In this document: piece by piece, positions 28,255 to 37,336 of the stretch
Numbering within the stretch: the stretch's first letter is position 1
How the letters are laid out: each line of letters begins with the position of its first letter
DNA from: Mesorhizobium plurifarium
Lineage (GTDB): Bacteria > Pseudomonadota > Alphaproteobacteria > Rhizobiales > Rhizobiaceae
DNA: 64,000 nucleotides
Direction: 5' to 3'
Assembly: GCA_000824785.1 (NCBI GenBank)
Contig: CCNB01000007.1
Location: forward strand, 346,021-410,020
Position numbers and translations under genes: made by a program
The notes under the pieces: generated by a model
Told to the model about the DNA's origin: nothing
What the model saw: only the letters and a program-made list of their open reading frames with translations
Databases searched by the model: none

Positions 28255-28998
28255 CTACTGCTGCTGCAGGCCCGTGATCATTGCGATGATCTCGTTCTTG
28301 TCGGTCTTCTTCGTCTCGCGCACGCCGATCTGCTTGCCGCGCCTCAGGACACAGATGCGGTCCGACAGCTTGAACACCTGGTCGAGGCTGTGGCTGATGA
28401 TCAGGATGCCGACATTGCGCTGTTTGAGCGACTGGGCGATCGCCTCCACCTTGGCGGTCTCGGCGACGCCGAGCGCGGCCGTCGGCTCGTCGAGCAGGAT
28501 CAGCTTGCTTGCCCAGTGGGTCGCCCTGGCGATCGCGACGCCCTGGCGCTGACCTCCGGAAAGGTCGCGGATGGTGGCGTGCGCGGAAGGGATGCGCACG
28601 TCGAGCTCCTTCACCAGTTTTTCCGTCTCGTCGATCATGCGGCGGCGGTCGAGCAGGCCGAGGCGATTCAGCGGCTCGCGGCCGAGGAACATGTTCATGT
28701 AGACCGTCTGCTGGTCGGCCAAGGCGAGATCCTGATAGACCACCTCGATGCCGTGCGCGCGCCCCATCGTGGCGTTCGACATCGTCACCGGCTTGCCTTC
28801 GATCGTGATCGTGCCGGAGGAGGGCGGGTGCACGCCGGAGATGATCTTGACCAGCGTCGACTTGCCGGCGCCGTTGTCGCCGACCAGCGCGACGATCTCG
28901 CCCGGAAAGACCTCGAGCGAGAAATTCTCGATCGCGGTGAGGCCGCCGAAATTCTTGCGGATGTCCTGAAGCTGCAGGATTGGCGCGCTCGCGTTCAT
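28255..28998 (-). CDS. Sugar ABC transporter ATP-binding protein (single domain)
   Basis: A 247-residue ATPase of the ribose/fructose (RbsA/FrcA) importer class with only one nucleotide-binding domain instead of the fused pair in RbsA. Walker A GDNGAGKST is at residues 40-48, the signature is LSGGQRQG, and Walker B LILLDEPTAAL. Half-length versions such as FrcA are common in rhizobia and act as homodimers. It is the last gene of a minus-strand run with the permease at 30220 and two binding proteins. The sugar is unknown. Confidence 0.9.
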   Translation of the reverse strand: MNASAPILQLQDIRKNFGGLTAIENFSLEVFPGEIVALVGDNGAGKSTLVKIISGVHPPSSGTITIEGKPVTMSNATMGRAHGIEVVYQDLALADQQTVYMNMFLGREPLNRLGLLDRRRMIDETEKLVKELDVRIPSAHATIRDLSGGQRQGVAIARATHWASKLILLDEPTAALGVAETAKVEAIAQSLKQRNVGILIISHSLDQVFKLSDRICVLRRGKQIGVRETKKTDKNEIIAMITGLQQQ

Positions 28999-29007
28999 CG
29001 CACTCTC

Positions 29008-30207
29008 CTAAACGGGCCAGGCATAGGCTTCTCCGAAGCCATTCTCGATGGTTTCGACCACAGGCTTGCCCTTCGAGATGCCGGAGACGCCGACGACATA
29101 GGCGCGGGTGACGAAGGCCTGGCCGCGGAAGCCGAAGACGGCGCTGTCGCCTGGCCTCGGCGCGCCTGCGCCGGAGGCGTCGATCATGGCGTAGTAGTCG
29201 ATCGCCGAGGGCGGCGGCACCTCGACGCTTCTGAGCGCCGACGCGGCGGTGGTTGGCTCGGTCGAGACGATCGCCTTGACGTCATAGTCCGGGAAGATCG
29301 GGTCGATGTAGAAGCCGCCGCCGAAGCAGTAGGCCTTGCCGCCCGACAGATGCGACACTTCGGTGAGGTAGAGCACGGCAGGCAATTCCGGCAGGTCTTC
29401 TATGACATGCAGCGCCGTGGTGCCGTGCAGGCCGTTGCCGGGCTCGCACTGCGTGGCGCCGGCTTCCGCCAGCGCGGCCAGCATGACGCTCGACGTAGTG
29501 CCCGGCGCGTTGATTTCGATCTCCTTGCGGCCCGCTTTGGCCAGCGCCTCGGCGGCCTTGCTCAGCGTCGCCAGGTTCGGCGTCGGCAGCACCTTTCGCG
29601 CGGCGTGGTCGAAGAGCAGGGCAGGGAAGGTGGTGATGCCGGCGAAGCGGCCGCCTGGAACCGCATCGAGCCGGTCGGCGACGGCGACAACCTCGCCTGC
29701 GTCGAAGCCGCCTTCATGGCCGCGGTAGAAAATGTCGCCTTCGGCAGCGATGCGGGCGAGCAGGTCCTGGACATAGCCGGCGGCCTTGGCGCCCCTGCCT
29801 GCTTCCTCGGCCTTGATGTCGTTGAAGACGGTCCAGTAGTCTGGCTTGAAGGTCCTTGCCGCCGCGTCCGCCTCGAATTTCGCGATCTGCTGCAGATGGC
29901 CGAGATGGCCGAGCTTCATTCCGGCCTTATGCGTGGCGCGCGCGCAGGCCATGTCGACCGCAACCGCGCGCTCGATGCCGCCGCGCATCACCGCCTTGCA
30001 GAATGAGCTCGAGCGGCCGACCTGCTTGGTCATGGCGAAGATCTTCAGACCGAGCCGGTCAGCTTCCTGTTTGAGGACCTTGGCGTTGCGCTCGACCATA
30101 TCGAGATCGAGCACATAGGCGTTGGCCGGCAGCTTGCCCTGCTGATGAAGGCCGATCGCCGCTTCGATGAAGGCGGGGTTGCGGCGGCGCAGAACGTCGA
30201 GAAACAT
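29008..30207 (-). CDS. YhfX-like PLP-dependent alanine-racemase-fold protein
   Basis: A 399-residue protein with an N-terminal alanine-racemase-type PLP barrel. The PLP lysine is probably the Lys in FAMTKQVGR, near residue 58. The C-terminal domain is rich in glycines (GGKAYCFGGGFYIDP). It most resembles the YhfX family, whose activity is not established to my knowledge. Unusually it sits between the permease and ATPase of a sugar importer, with 9 bp to the ATPase start, so it is made together with the transporter. D-threonine aldolase or amino-acid racemase activity are the alternatives. An amino-sugar or sugar-amino-acid conjugate would be a reasonable ligand guess. Confidence 0.75.
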   Translation of the reverse strand: MFLDVLRRRNPAFIEAAIGLHQQGKLPANAYVLDLDMVERNAKVLKQEADRLGLKIFAMTKQVGRSSSFCKAVMRGGIERAVAVDMACARATHKAGMKLGHLGHLQQIAKFEADAAARTFKPDYWTVFNDIKAEEAGRGAKAAGYVQDLLARIAAEGDIFYRGHEGGFDAGEVVAVADRLDAVPGGRFAGITTFPALLFDHAARKVLPTPNLATLSKAAEALAKAGRKEIEINAPGTTSSVMLAALAEAGATQCEPGNGLHGTTALHVIEDLPELPAVLYLTEVSHLSGGKAYCFGGGFYIDPIFPDYDVKAIVSTEPTTAASALRSVEVPPPSAIDYYAMIDASGAGAPRPGDSAVFGFRGQAFVTRAYVVGVSGISKGKPVVETIENGFGEAYAWPV

Positions 30208-30219
30208 GGGAAGATTCCT

Positions 30220-31191
30220 TCAGCGGGATTTGTCGCGCAGCGACACGGCGACGGCGGTGAGGATGATCAGTCCGCGCACGATCATCTGGTCGGAGACCGA
30301 AAGGCCCATCAGGATCAGCCCGTTGTTCAGCATGCCCATCATCAGCGAGCCGACGAGGGCGCCGACGATCGAGCCCTTGCCGCCGTTGAGCAGCGTGCCG
30401 CCGACGATGACGGCGGCGATCACCGTCATCAGGTCCGTTTCGCCAAGCGTGTATTTCGCCGCTTGCAGGCGGCCCGCGTAAAGCAGTCCGGCGAGTCCCG
30501 CGAGCCCACCGCTGATGGTGAGCACGGCGAGCCGGATCTTCGGCACGCTGATGCCCGAAACGCTTGCAGCGCGGGCATTGTCGCCGGTTGCCAGCACATG
30601 CGCGCCGAAACGCGTCTCGCGGTAGACGAGGTGGCCGACGGCGATGGCGATCACCGTCCACCAGATGAGCGACGGCACGCCGAGCAGCGAGCCCGAGCCG
30701 AAGAAACCGGTAAAGGTCTCATTGGTGACCGAGATCGAACGCAGATCGGTCATCGAGCGCGAGACACCGGCGAACAGGCCCATCGTCGCCAGCGTCACCA
30801 GGAAGGACGGCAGCTTCACATAGGCGACCAGCGCGCCATTGATGAGACCGATCAGGATACCGGCGCCCAGGCCGGCGACGATGCCCGCCGCCATCCCGTA
30901 GGAGGCGATGGTGACGGCGGCGGCAAGCGCCGATACCGCCACGATCGAGCCGATCGAAAGGTCGATCTCGCCGGCTGACATGACGAAGACGAGGCCGATC
31001 GCCATGATCGTCACCGGGGCCGTCTGCAGCACAATATTGGAGAGGTTGCGGACGGTGAGGAAGCCGCTGTCCTTCAGCATGAAGGCGAAGAACAGGAAGA
31101 TCGCCAGGAAGCCGAGATAGACGACATATTGCTGTAGATTGAAGCGGCTGGCGAAGCTGCCCACCTCGGTGCCGGTGTTGGCGCTGGTCAT
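30220..31191 (-). CDS. Sugar ABC transporter permease (RbsC-like)
   Basis: A 323-residue permease of the ribose/xylose/galactofuranose type with eight to ten predicted helices. It has the family segments FVMSAGEIDLSIGSIVAVSAL and VIVGGTLLNGGKGSIVGALVG. A single permease subunit is normal for this class and forms a homodimer. It lies 12 bp upstream of the YhfX-like gene in the direction of transcription and 43 bp downstream of the first binding-protein gene. Substrate is not predictable from the permease. Confidence 0.9.
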   Translation of the reverse strand: MTSANTGTEVGSFASRFNLQQYVVYLGFLAIFLFFAFMLKDSGFLTVRNLSNIVLQTAPVTIMAIGLVFVMSAGEIDLSIGSIVAVSALAAAVTIASYGMAAGIVAGLGAGILIGLINGALVAYVKLPSFLVTLATMGLFAGVSRSMTDLRSISVTNETFTGFFGSGSLLGVPSLIWWTVIAIAVGHLVYRETRFGAHVLATGDNARAASVSGISVPKIRLAVLTISGGLAGLAGLLYAGRLQAAKYTLGETDLMTVIAAVIVGGTLLNGGKGSIVGALVGSLMMGMLNNGLILMGLSVSDQMIVRGLIILTAVAVSLRDKSR

Positions 31192-31234
31192 GTTCGATCT
31201 CCGATGGTGCGTGCTTCGCAGCCTGCCACGCCGT

Positions 31235-32296
31235 TTACTTCATGGCGTCCGCGATGGTCGCGGGCACATCCTTGTTGAGCGACTTCTTCCAGCCGCCCTT
31301 TACCGTGCCCTTGGTGACGGCGATGGAATCGACCGCGTAGAAGGGCTCGGCTTTCAGGCCGACCAGCGAACCCGCCGAGGCGCGCGCCAGCGTCACGCCG
31401 ATGGAGTAGGCCTCGTCGGCGACTAGGGCCGCGATGTTACCACCTTTGACCATGTCGAGCGCGGCCGGTTCGTTGAGGTCGAGCGTGACGATCTTGGTGT
31501 GCGTGTTGCCGGCGGCGCGCAGCGCGGAAAGCACGCTCAGCGCCGGCTCTGCCCAGGTGACATAGATCCCGTCGAGGTCCGGATGCTGGGTGATCATCGC
31601 CTGCGCGATATCCTCTGAGCGCGCCGGGTCGGCCATGCCGGCCTCGGCGGCGATGTTCATGTCGGGATAATCCTGCTCGATGGTCTTCTTGAAGGCGCCG
31701 TCGCGCTGGTTGGTGACGTAGAAATCGGCGTCGTGGAAGATGTAGCCGACCTTGCCCTTCTTGCCGAGCGCTTCCGCCATGGCGATGCCGGCCTTGTTGC
31801 CCATTTGGAAGAGGTCGTCGGAGACGATGGTGACGTAGTCCGTGCCTTGCTTGTAGCCGGCCGGGCAATTGTCGACGAAGCCGAGCTTGACGCCGGCCTG
31901 GCGGGCCGGATCGTAGACGGAAGCCGCGGTCGCCGGATCGACGGGAAGCGACAGGATGATCGACGGCTTCTTGGCCATCACCGTCTCGACATCGGCCTTC
32001 TGGCGCGCGGCGTCGAAGCCGGCGTCGGTCTGCGCCACCACCTCGATGCCGAGCCGCTTGAACTCGTCGCGCGCGCCGGCGTTGACGGCGTTGGTGTACT
32101 CGCTCATCTCGTGCCAGACGAGGGCCGCGGTGAACTTGCCGTCCTTGATCTGCTGCTCCTGCGCCGACGTCAGCTTCAGTGAGGCTGCCGGAACCGGCTT
32201 CTCGCCGTTCGGGCCGGTGGTGACGCCTTCGGCGGCGAAGGCGTGAGCGGCGAACAGGCTCGCCAATGCAGTCATAATGCTCAATGCTTTGCGCAT
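31235..32296 (-). CDS. Sugar ABC transporter binding protein, paralogue A
   Basis: A 353-residue periplasmic binding protein of the ribose-binding (PBP type 1) family, with a signal peptide ending near AHAFA-AE at residue 22. It is a clear paralogue of the adjacent gene at 32361. Both share the KGKVGYIFHDA, YVTNQRD and HPDLDGIYVTWAEPA segments, the last being distinctive for this pair. AAGGGGAACCGAC precedes the ATG. Two binding proteins for one permease/ATPase pair suggest a broadened ligand range. The ligand is unknown. Confidence 0.9.
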   Translation of the reverse strand: MRKALSIMTALASLFAAHAFAAEGVTTGPNGEKPVPAASLKLTSAQEQQIKDGKFTAALVWHEMSEYTNAVNAGARDEFKRLGIEVVAQTDAGFDAARQKADVETVMAKKPSIILSLPVDPATAASVYDPARQAGVKLGFVDNCPAGYKQGTDYVTIVSDDLFQMGNKAGIAMAEALGKKGKVGYIFHDADFYVTNQRDGAFKKTIEQDYPDMNIAAEAGMADPARSEDIAQAMITQHPDLDGIYVTWAEPALSVLSALRAAGNTHTKIVTLDLNEPAALDMVKGGNIAALVADEAYSIGVTLARASAGSLVGLKAEPFYAVDSIAVTKGTVKGGWKKSLNKDVPATIADAMK

Positions 32297-32325
32297 GTCG
32301 GTTCCCCTTTTTGTTCAGGAAGAGA

Positions 32326-32353
32326 GCCCCGGCCCGGCAAGCCGGGCCGGGGC
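32326..32353. repeat. Strong intercistronic stem-loop between the two binding-protein genes
   Basis: GCCCCGGCCCGG-CAAG-CCGGGCCGGGGC forms a perfect 12-bp GC stem with a four-base loop, between the stop of one binding-protein gene and the start of the next. There is no long T-run after it on the minus strand, so it is more likely a partial terminator or 3'-end protector that enriches the upstream binding-protein mRNA than a complete Rho-independent terminator. Confidence 0.7.
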
Positions 32354-32360
32354 GTCGGCT

Positions 32361-33419
32361 TCATTTCGCCGCGTCGAGCACCGACTGCGGCGCGTCACGG
32401 TTGAGCGAGTCCTTCCAGCCCTGGGAGACATTCTCCTTGGTCACGGTCAGCGCCGGCGCGACGACAAAGGCCGGCGTCTGCTGGGCAAGCAGCGACTTCA
32501 TGCCGGAGACGGCCATGGCGCGGCCGAGCTCATAGGCCTTGTCGGCGACAAGTGCGGCGACATTGCCGCCCTTGACCATGTCGAGCGCGACCGGCTCGGC
32601 AAGGTCGAGCGTGACGATCTTGGTATGCTTGTTGCCGGCGCCGCGCAGCGCCGAAAGCACGCCGTCGGCCGGCTCGGCCCAGGTCACGTAGATGCCGTCG
32701 AGATCGGGATGTTGCAGCAGCATGGCATTGGCCAGTTCCTCGGCCCGGGCCGGGTCGGAGATACCCTGTTCGGCGACGATCTTGATGTCGGGGTAGTCCT
32801 TCTCGATGGTCTTCTTGAAGGACTGGTCGCGCTGGTTGGTGACGTAATAGTTGGCGTCGTGGAAGATGTAGCCGACCTTGCCCTTGCCGCCGATGGCCTT
32901 GGCCATGGCGTCGGCCGCCTGCTTGCCCATCTGGTAGAGATCGTCGGTGACGATCGAGGCATAGTCGGCGCCTTGCTTGTAATCCTTGGGCAGGTTCGAC
33001 AGGAACACCAGCTTGACGCCGTCCTTGACCGCCTGGCGGAAGGCTTCGGCCGAAGTGACCGGATCGAGCGGCAGGGCCAGGATGATGTTCGGCTTGGCGG
33101 CCAAAGCGGTCTCGATATCGCTGCGCTGGCGGGCGGCGTCGAACTGCGCGTCGGTCTTGACCGCGATCGAGATGCCGGCCTTGGCGAACTCGTCGGTGGC
33201 GCCCGCGGTCACCGCATTGGTGAAGTCGGAAGAGGTGTGCCACAGCAGGGCTGCCTTGTAGCCCTTGTCCTTCAGCGCCGCGATGTCGGCATCGCTCAGC
33301 GTCACGCCGGAGCTCGGGGTGGCGGTCTCGCCCTGCGGTCCGACCGTCTGCGCGTGAGCCGCGCCGGCGGCGAGCATCAATCCGCCTGCCAAGGCGGCAA
33401 TCCATTTCTTCATCAGCAT
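32361..33419 (-). CDS. Sugar ABC transporter binding protein, paralogue B
   Basis: A 352-residue ribose-type binding protein with signal peptide MLMKKWIAALAGGLMLAAG and cleavage near AHA-QT at about residue 23. It is similar to the protein at 31235 along the whole length and probably arose by tandem duplication. The start at 33419 is supported by GGGAGA 8 bases upstream; an ATG two codons later is possible, and a longer frame reaching 33578 lacks a signal peptide. As the gene nearest the hydrolase and regulator it may be the more strongly expressed copy because of the hairpin that follows it. Confidence 0.9.
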   Translation of the reverse strand: MLMKKWIAALAGGLMLAAGAAHAQTVGPQGETATPSSGVTLSDADIAALKDKGYKAALLWHTSSDFTNAVTAGATDEFAKAGISIAVKTDAQFDAARQRSDIETALAAKPNIILALPLDPVTSAEAFRQAVKDGVKLVFLSNLPKDYKQGADYASIVTDDLYQMGKQAADAMAKAIGGKGKVGYIFHDANYYVTNQRDQSFKKTIEKDYPDIKIVAEQGISDPARAEELANAMLLQHPDLDGIYVTWAEPADGVLSALRGAGNKHTKIVTLDLAEPVALDMVKGGNVAALVADKAYELGRAMAVSGMKSLLAQQTPAFVVAPALTVTKENVSQGWKDSLNRDAPQSVLDAAK

Positions 33420-33454
33420 GTTCTTAGTCTCCCATTTTCTGCTTCGTTGGACGT

Positions 33455-34708
33455 TCAGTCGGCCACGCCGCAATAGCGGGCCATGAAGGCTGCGAAGCCG
33501 ACGATGCCGGCGAGGTATTCCTCGACGTCGACGTGCTCCTCGAAAGTGTGGCAGTTGCGGATGTCGCCCGGTGCGCAATAGACGGCGGGAATGCCCAGCC
33601 GATTGACGAAGAACGAGGATTCCGACCAGAAGGGCGCGCCCTCGATCACGCCGCGTCCGACCATGGCTTTGGCCATCGAGTCCGAAAGCATGGCGACTTC
33701 GGCGCGCGTCTCATCGATCTCGGCGGCGGTGCCGCCCAGCCCGTGGTCGCGGCCGGCGGGATAGGAAAACTCCACGGTGATCTCCGGATCGGTGATGGCG
33801 CCGCGCACCGCGGCCTCGATCTCGGCTGCGGCCGTGTCGAGCGACTCGCCCGGCAGGAGCTTGCGGATCAGCGACAGCGTGCATCGCTCAGGCACGGCGA
33901 TATAGCCGCCGCCGGTAAGGCCGGTGATCAGCAGGAAGCCGCGTCCGGTGAGCTTGTGCTCGGCGCGGGCCGCCACCTCGTCCGAGTGCTTCCACAGCGC
34001 CGTCATGGCGGCATGGGCGGCGCGCAATGCATCCTTGCCGAGCTCCGGCACGCCGAAATAGGCCGACTTGCCGGTAATCGTGATGTCGGTGATGAAGAAG
34101 CCGATCTGCGCGGCGTAGACGGCAAGCCGCGTCGGCTCGACATAAACTGTGAAATCGGGCGCCGCGACCTCGCCCGCCTCTATGCGGCCGACGAAATGCT
34201 TGATGCCGGCGGAGACGCCGGTGCCGGGCTGGCCGCTCTCCTCGTCGCCGACGAAAGCGAAGGCGACGTCGCCCTTGAGGCGGATGCCGGCCTTGTCGAG
34301 CAGCGAGAGCGCCGCCAGCGAGGCGGTGACGCCGGCCTTGAGATCGCCCGAGCCGCGGCCCCAGACCGCGTTGTCGATGATGGGCGCGCCGAACGGGTCC
34401 TCGCGCTCGGTGCCGGCCCAGTGCTCACGCCAACCGTCGACATGCACGGTGTCGGTATGGCCGATGAAGAGCAGGCGCTTGCCATTGCCGGCACCCTTGC
34501 GCTCGCCCCAGATGTTCGGCCGGCCGGGCAGGAAATCCGCGCGGCCCAGGCCCTTCAGTCCCAGCTCGCGCATTTTAGCTTCGAGGAAGCCGACGAAATT
34601 CGCCTCGTTGCCGGTGATGCTCTCGCGGCCGATCGCCTCCCTGAACAGAGCCAGCGCCTGGTCGGTATCGAGAACGGCGCGCAGCCGGGTTGTGATGTCG
34701 CTGGTCAC
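33455..34708 (-). CDS. M20 family metallohydrolase (ArgE/DapE/CPG2-like)
   Basis: A 417-residue M20 peptidase/deacylase. Zinc ligand motifs are visible: FIGHTDTVH, then GRGSGDLKAG with the bridging Asp, then GDEESGQPG with the general-base Glu, and a C-terminal CHTFEEHVD His. Residues in the middle form the dimerisation domain. Such enzymes remove N-acyl groups or cleave dipeptides. Its GTG start overlaps the stop of the ROK gene by 4 bp, so it is translated with its probable regulator. The combination with a sugar importer suggests N-acyl amino acid or sugar-conjugate hydrolysis, which is inference. Confidence 0.88.
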   Translation of the reverse strand: MTSDITTRLRAVLDTDQALALFREAIGRESITGNEANFVGFLEAKMRELGLKGLGRADFLPGRPNIWGERKGAGNGKRLLFIGHTDTVHVDGWREHWAGTEREDPFGAPIIDNAVWGRGSGDLKAGVTASLAALSLLDKAGIRLKGDVAFAFVGDEESGQPGTGVSAGIKHFVGRIEAGEVAAPDFTVYVEPTRLAVYAAQIGFFITDITITGKSAYFGVPELGKDALRAAHAAMTALWKHSDEVAARAEHKLTGRGFLLITGLTGGGYIAVPERCTLSLIRKLLPGESLDTAAAEIEAAVRGAITDPEITVEFSYPAGRDHGLGGTAAEIDETRAEVAMLSDSMAKAMVGRGVIEGAPFWSESSFFVNRLGIPAVYCAPGDIRNCHTFEEHVDVEEYLAGIVGFAAFMARYCGVAD

Positions 34709-35919
34709 AGCACGACCTCCTTCAGGGCAGCCGCCTGGGCGGTGGGAAGTGAAATGCGGCCATCCGGCGCGTCGACGCCGAACAGCGTGTTGTGCAACTG
34801 GCCAAGGCCGATCGCGGCAGCGCCGATCAGCGCTGCCCGCGCGCCCAGTTCGCCGGCCTCGATCGTGACAGGGTAGGGGAAGCAGAGCGATATCAATGCT
34901 TTGACGCGTGAGAGGATCTCGGGCCTGAGGCCGATCGAGCCGCCCAGTATGACTTTTTCCGGATTGGCGACGGCGGCGATCGCGGCGATGCCTTGCGCCA
35001 GATAGCGCGCCGTCTCGTCGAGCACGGCGAGCGCGGCCTTGTCACCCATTGCCGCGTTCTCGAAGATCGCGGGAACCGTGACCTGCGCGCCGGTCAGAGA
35101 TCTGTAGCGCTCGGTCATCGCGTGCGTCGCCACCGCCCGCTCGAAAGCGCCGGTGCGCAGCGATTCCGCCGCGAACGGATCGGCGCCGATCGGCATGAAA
35201 CCGATTTCGCCCGCCGCATGGGTGGCGCCGCGCACCAGATGGCCGCCCAGCATCAGGCCGCTGCCGACGCCGGTGCCCAGCGCGATATAGGCGAGATTGT
35301 CGATGCCCTGGCCCTGGCCCAGCCAATTCTCGCCGAGCACGGCGAGATTGACGTCGTTCTCGATCATCACCGCGACGCCGAGCGCCTTCTCGAACGCGTC
35401 GAGCACATTCATGGCGTCGAAGCCGGCGATGTTGGGCGCGAGCAGGATGCGGCCGGTCGCGGGGTCCGGCGCGCCCGGCGCGCCGATGACGGCAAGGCGG
35501 ATCTTCTTGCGCGGGATGCGCTCCCTGGCCGCTGCCTGGAAGGCAAGCGCCGCGATCTGGTCGATGATGAACTGGCCGCCGCGCGGATCGGTCGGCGTCG
35601 CCGCTTCGGCGAAGATCTGGCAGGCGAGGTCGGTCAGCGCCACGCGCACCTTGGTGCCGCCCAGGTCGACGGCGATGATGTAGGCGGCGTCGTGGACAAG
35701 CTCGTAGGTGACGGCGGTGCGCCCGACATGGCCGCTGGTGCGCCCGGTCTCCTGCACCCAACCTTCCTGCTCGAGGCCGCGCACGATTTCCGAGATCGTC
35801 TGCTTCGACAGGCCGGTGAGCTTGGAGATCGAGGCCCGCGATATGGGCCCGCCCTGGACGATCGCCTCCATGACGGAGCGCTGCGAGAACTGGCGGGAAA
35901 TCCGCGGCACGTCGCTCAC
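34705..35919 (-). CDS. ROK-family transcriptional regulator
   Basis: A ROK repressor of 404 residues from the GTG at 35919, with an N-terminal winged helix (SQRSVMEAIVQGGPISRASI, then LSKQTISEIVRGLE) and a sugar-kinase-like domain opening IIAVDLGGTKV. The classical zinc-binding cysteine motif of ROK proteins is not apparent, unlike in the other ROK protein in the window. A GTG at 35988 gives a longer frame, but it would put the candidate operator inside the coding region, and GAGG before 35919 is well placed. It heads the minus-strand cluster down to 28255 and is the likely local regulator. Confidence 0.86.
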   Translation of the reverse strand: MSDVPRISRQFSQRSVMEAIVQGGPISRASISKLTGLSKQTISEIVRGLEQEGWVQETGRTSGHVGRTAVTYELVHDAAYIIAVDLGGTKVRVALTDLACQIFAEAATPTDPRGGQFIIDQIAALAFQAAARERIPRKKIRLAVIGAPGAPDPATGRILLAPNIAGFDAMNVLDAFEKALGVAVMIENDVNLAVLGENWLGQGQGIDNLAYIALGTGVGSGLMLGGHLVRGATHAAGEIGFMPIGADPFAAESLRTGAFERAVATHAMTERYRSLTGAQVTVPAIFENAAMGDKAALAVLDETARYLAQGIAAIAAVANPEKVILGGSIGLRPEILSRVKALISLCFPYPVTIEAGELGARAALIGAAAIGLGQLHNTLFGVDAPDGRISLPTAQAAALKEVVL

Positions 35920-35939
35920 ATCGAGCCTCTGATTAATTC

Positions 35940-35954
35940 GTTCTGTAACCGAAC
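35940..35954. promoter_or_regulatory. Candidate ROK operator upstream of the second ROK gene
   Basis: GTTC-TGTAACC-GAAC is an inverted repeat with 4-bp perfect arms, embedded in an AT-rich patch 21 bp before the preferred ROK start. It differs from the dyad upstream of the other ROK gene, consistent with distinct specificities. Autoregulation is inferred; the arms are short, so chance remains possible. Confidence 0.35.
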
Positions 35955-36157
35955 TTATTGCTGAAATGGCACCCTTGTCAACGATCACATTGAATTGTCG
36001 GAGACCGCAATCGGAAGGGATGATTTACTTGGCTGCCAGCTGCCGCACCCACCCTGCAACCGCGGCGAAACCGAGTTTGCTCATGGTTCGGGCCGCGGAA
36101 GCGAACGATCAAGCCGGTTCCGAACACGCGCGTGCTGGTCGGTGGGTCGAGCCAGCC

Positions 36158-37189
36158 TTAATTCCTGTCGACCGGCTTGGAGCGCATGCGCGACACCGTC
36201 TCGCGCTCGGCGCGCTTGGAGCGCAGCGGCGGCAGGCCGCGGTCGACGAGGTCCATGTCCTCCAGCACCATGTCGCCCATGCGCTTGAAGGCGATGTCGA
36301 GCGCGCCGGCGCGATGCGCCGAACGCAGGAAGCCGGGGAGGGCGCGGACGGGATGGTCCTTTGCCAGCGGCTCCTCCGGGAAGACGTCGCTCGCCGCAAC
36401 GATGTGGCCGCTTTTCACAGCCTTCATCAGCGCCGGAAAATCGACGACGCCGGCGCGGCTGAGCAGGATGAAGGCCGCGCCCTTGCGCATCTTGGCGAAA
36501 GCATCGGCGCCGAGAAAACCCTGGTTCTCGCTGGTGACGGAAGCGACGACGAATACGAAATCGCTTTGCGACAGCACCTCATCCAGTGAGGCCGGCTCGA
36601 CACCATTGTCGACCAGGATCGACGGCGGCAGCCACGGATCATAGACCTTCGTGCGGGTGCGGAAGCCGGTCAGCAGGCGGTTGAGGGCGCGGCCGAGATC
36701 GCCGAAGCCGATGATGCCGACATCGGCACCCGAAAGTAGGCGCGCGGTCTGGTTGCCGTCGCCGCCCCACAATTCCTCGCCCTGCCGGAAGGCGAGATCG
36801 GCATCAACGATGTTGCGCGCGAGGTTCAGCGCCATGGCGAGGCCGAGTTCGGCCACCGGTTCGGCAAAGACCAGGCCCGTGGTGACGACATGGATGCCGC
36901 GCGCGAACAGTGTCTCATAGGGCATGTTGTTGAGGAGGTTGGTCTCGACATTGAAGATGCAGCGCAGCGCCGTCATTTTCTGTAGCGTTTCCGAGGCGAT
37001 GGGCGGCTGGCCAACGATGTAGCGCGCTTCGGCCAGCACATCCGGCGGCAACTTTGCGAGGCCTTCCGGCGTTGTCTCGACAATGCGATATTTCTTGCGA
37101 AACAGCGCCAGTTGCGGCGGCGTGAAGATCAGGTCGAGCGTGCGTGGTTCGGGCGCGCTGATCACCAGCGGCAAGGTCTTGTCGGACAT
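36158..37189 (-). CDS. D-2-hydroxyacid dehydrogenase family protein
   Basis: A 343-residue NAD-dependent D-isomer hydroxyacid dehydrogenase. The dinucleotide-binding motif reads GIIGFGDLGRALNRLL, the Arg site is LLSRAGVVDFPAL, and the Glu region is DVFPEEP. The expected catalytic His region reads LRSAHRAGALD. GGGAGGAAAAC precedes the ATG at 37189; a GTG six codons upstream is less likely. It is separated from the ROK gene by 238 bp and divergent from the LacI gene with 147 bp between them, so it may belong to either sugar system. It is not closely similar to the one at 15084. Confidence 0.87.
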   Translation of the reverse strand: MSDKTLPLVISAPEPRTLDLIFTPPQLALFRKKYRIVETTPEGLAKLPPDVLAEARYIVGQPPIASETLQKMTALRCIFNVETNLLNNMPYETLFARGIHVVTTGLVFAEPVAELGLAMALNLARNIVDADLAFRQGEELWGGDGNQTARLLSGADVGIIGFGDLGRALNRLLTGFRTRTKVYDPWLPPSILVDNGVEPASLDEVLSQSDFVFVVASVTSENQGFLGADAFAKMRKGAAFILLSRAGVVDFPALMKAVKSGHIVAASDVFPEEPLAKDHPVRALPGFLRSAHRAGALDIAFKRMGDMVLEDMDLVDRGLPPLRSKRAERETVSRMRSKPVDRN

Positions 37190-37249
37190 GTTTTCCTCCC
37201 GGGACACGATTGGATCGCGTCAATCGCATCTTTCCAGTCTTACTCCCGG

Positions 37250-37290
37250 TGAAACGATTTACAAGAACGAAAAATCGATTTATCGATTAG
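37250..37290. promoter_or_regulatory. Candidate LacI-family operator cluster
   Basis: Three related elements lie together in the divergent gap upstream of the LacI gene: TGAAACGATTTA from 37250, AAAATCGATTTA at 37271-37282, and TTTATCGATTAG overlapping its end. AAATCGATTT is a perfect dyad with a central CG, the usual form for LacI-family sites. A twelve-base version with one difference lies at 38496-38507. Autoregulation of the LacI gene and control of the operon and perhaps the divergent dehydrogenase are inferred. Confidence 0.55.
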
Positions 37291-37336
37291 ATTAGCGAGG
37301 CGGCAAAATCGGCTGCCTGCCCTCGGGAGGAGGTCA

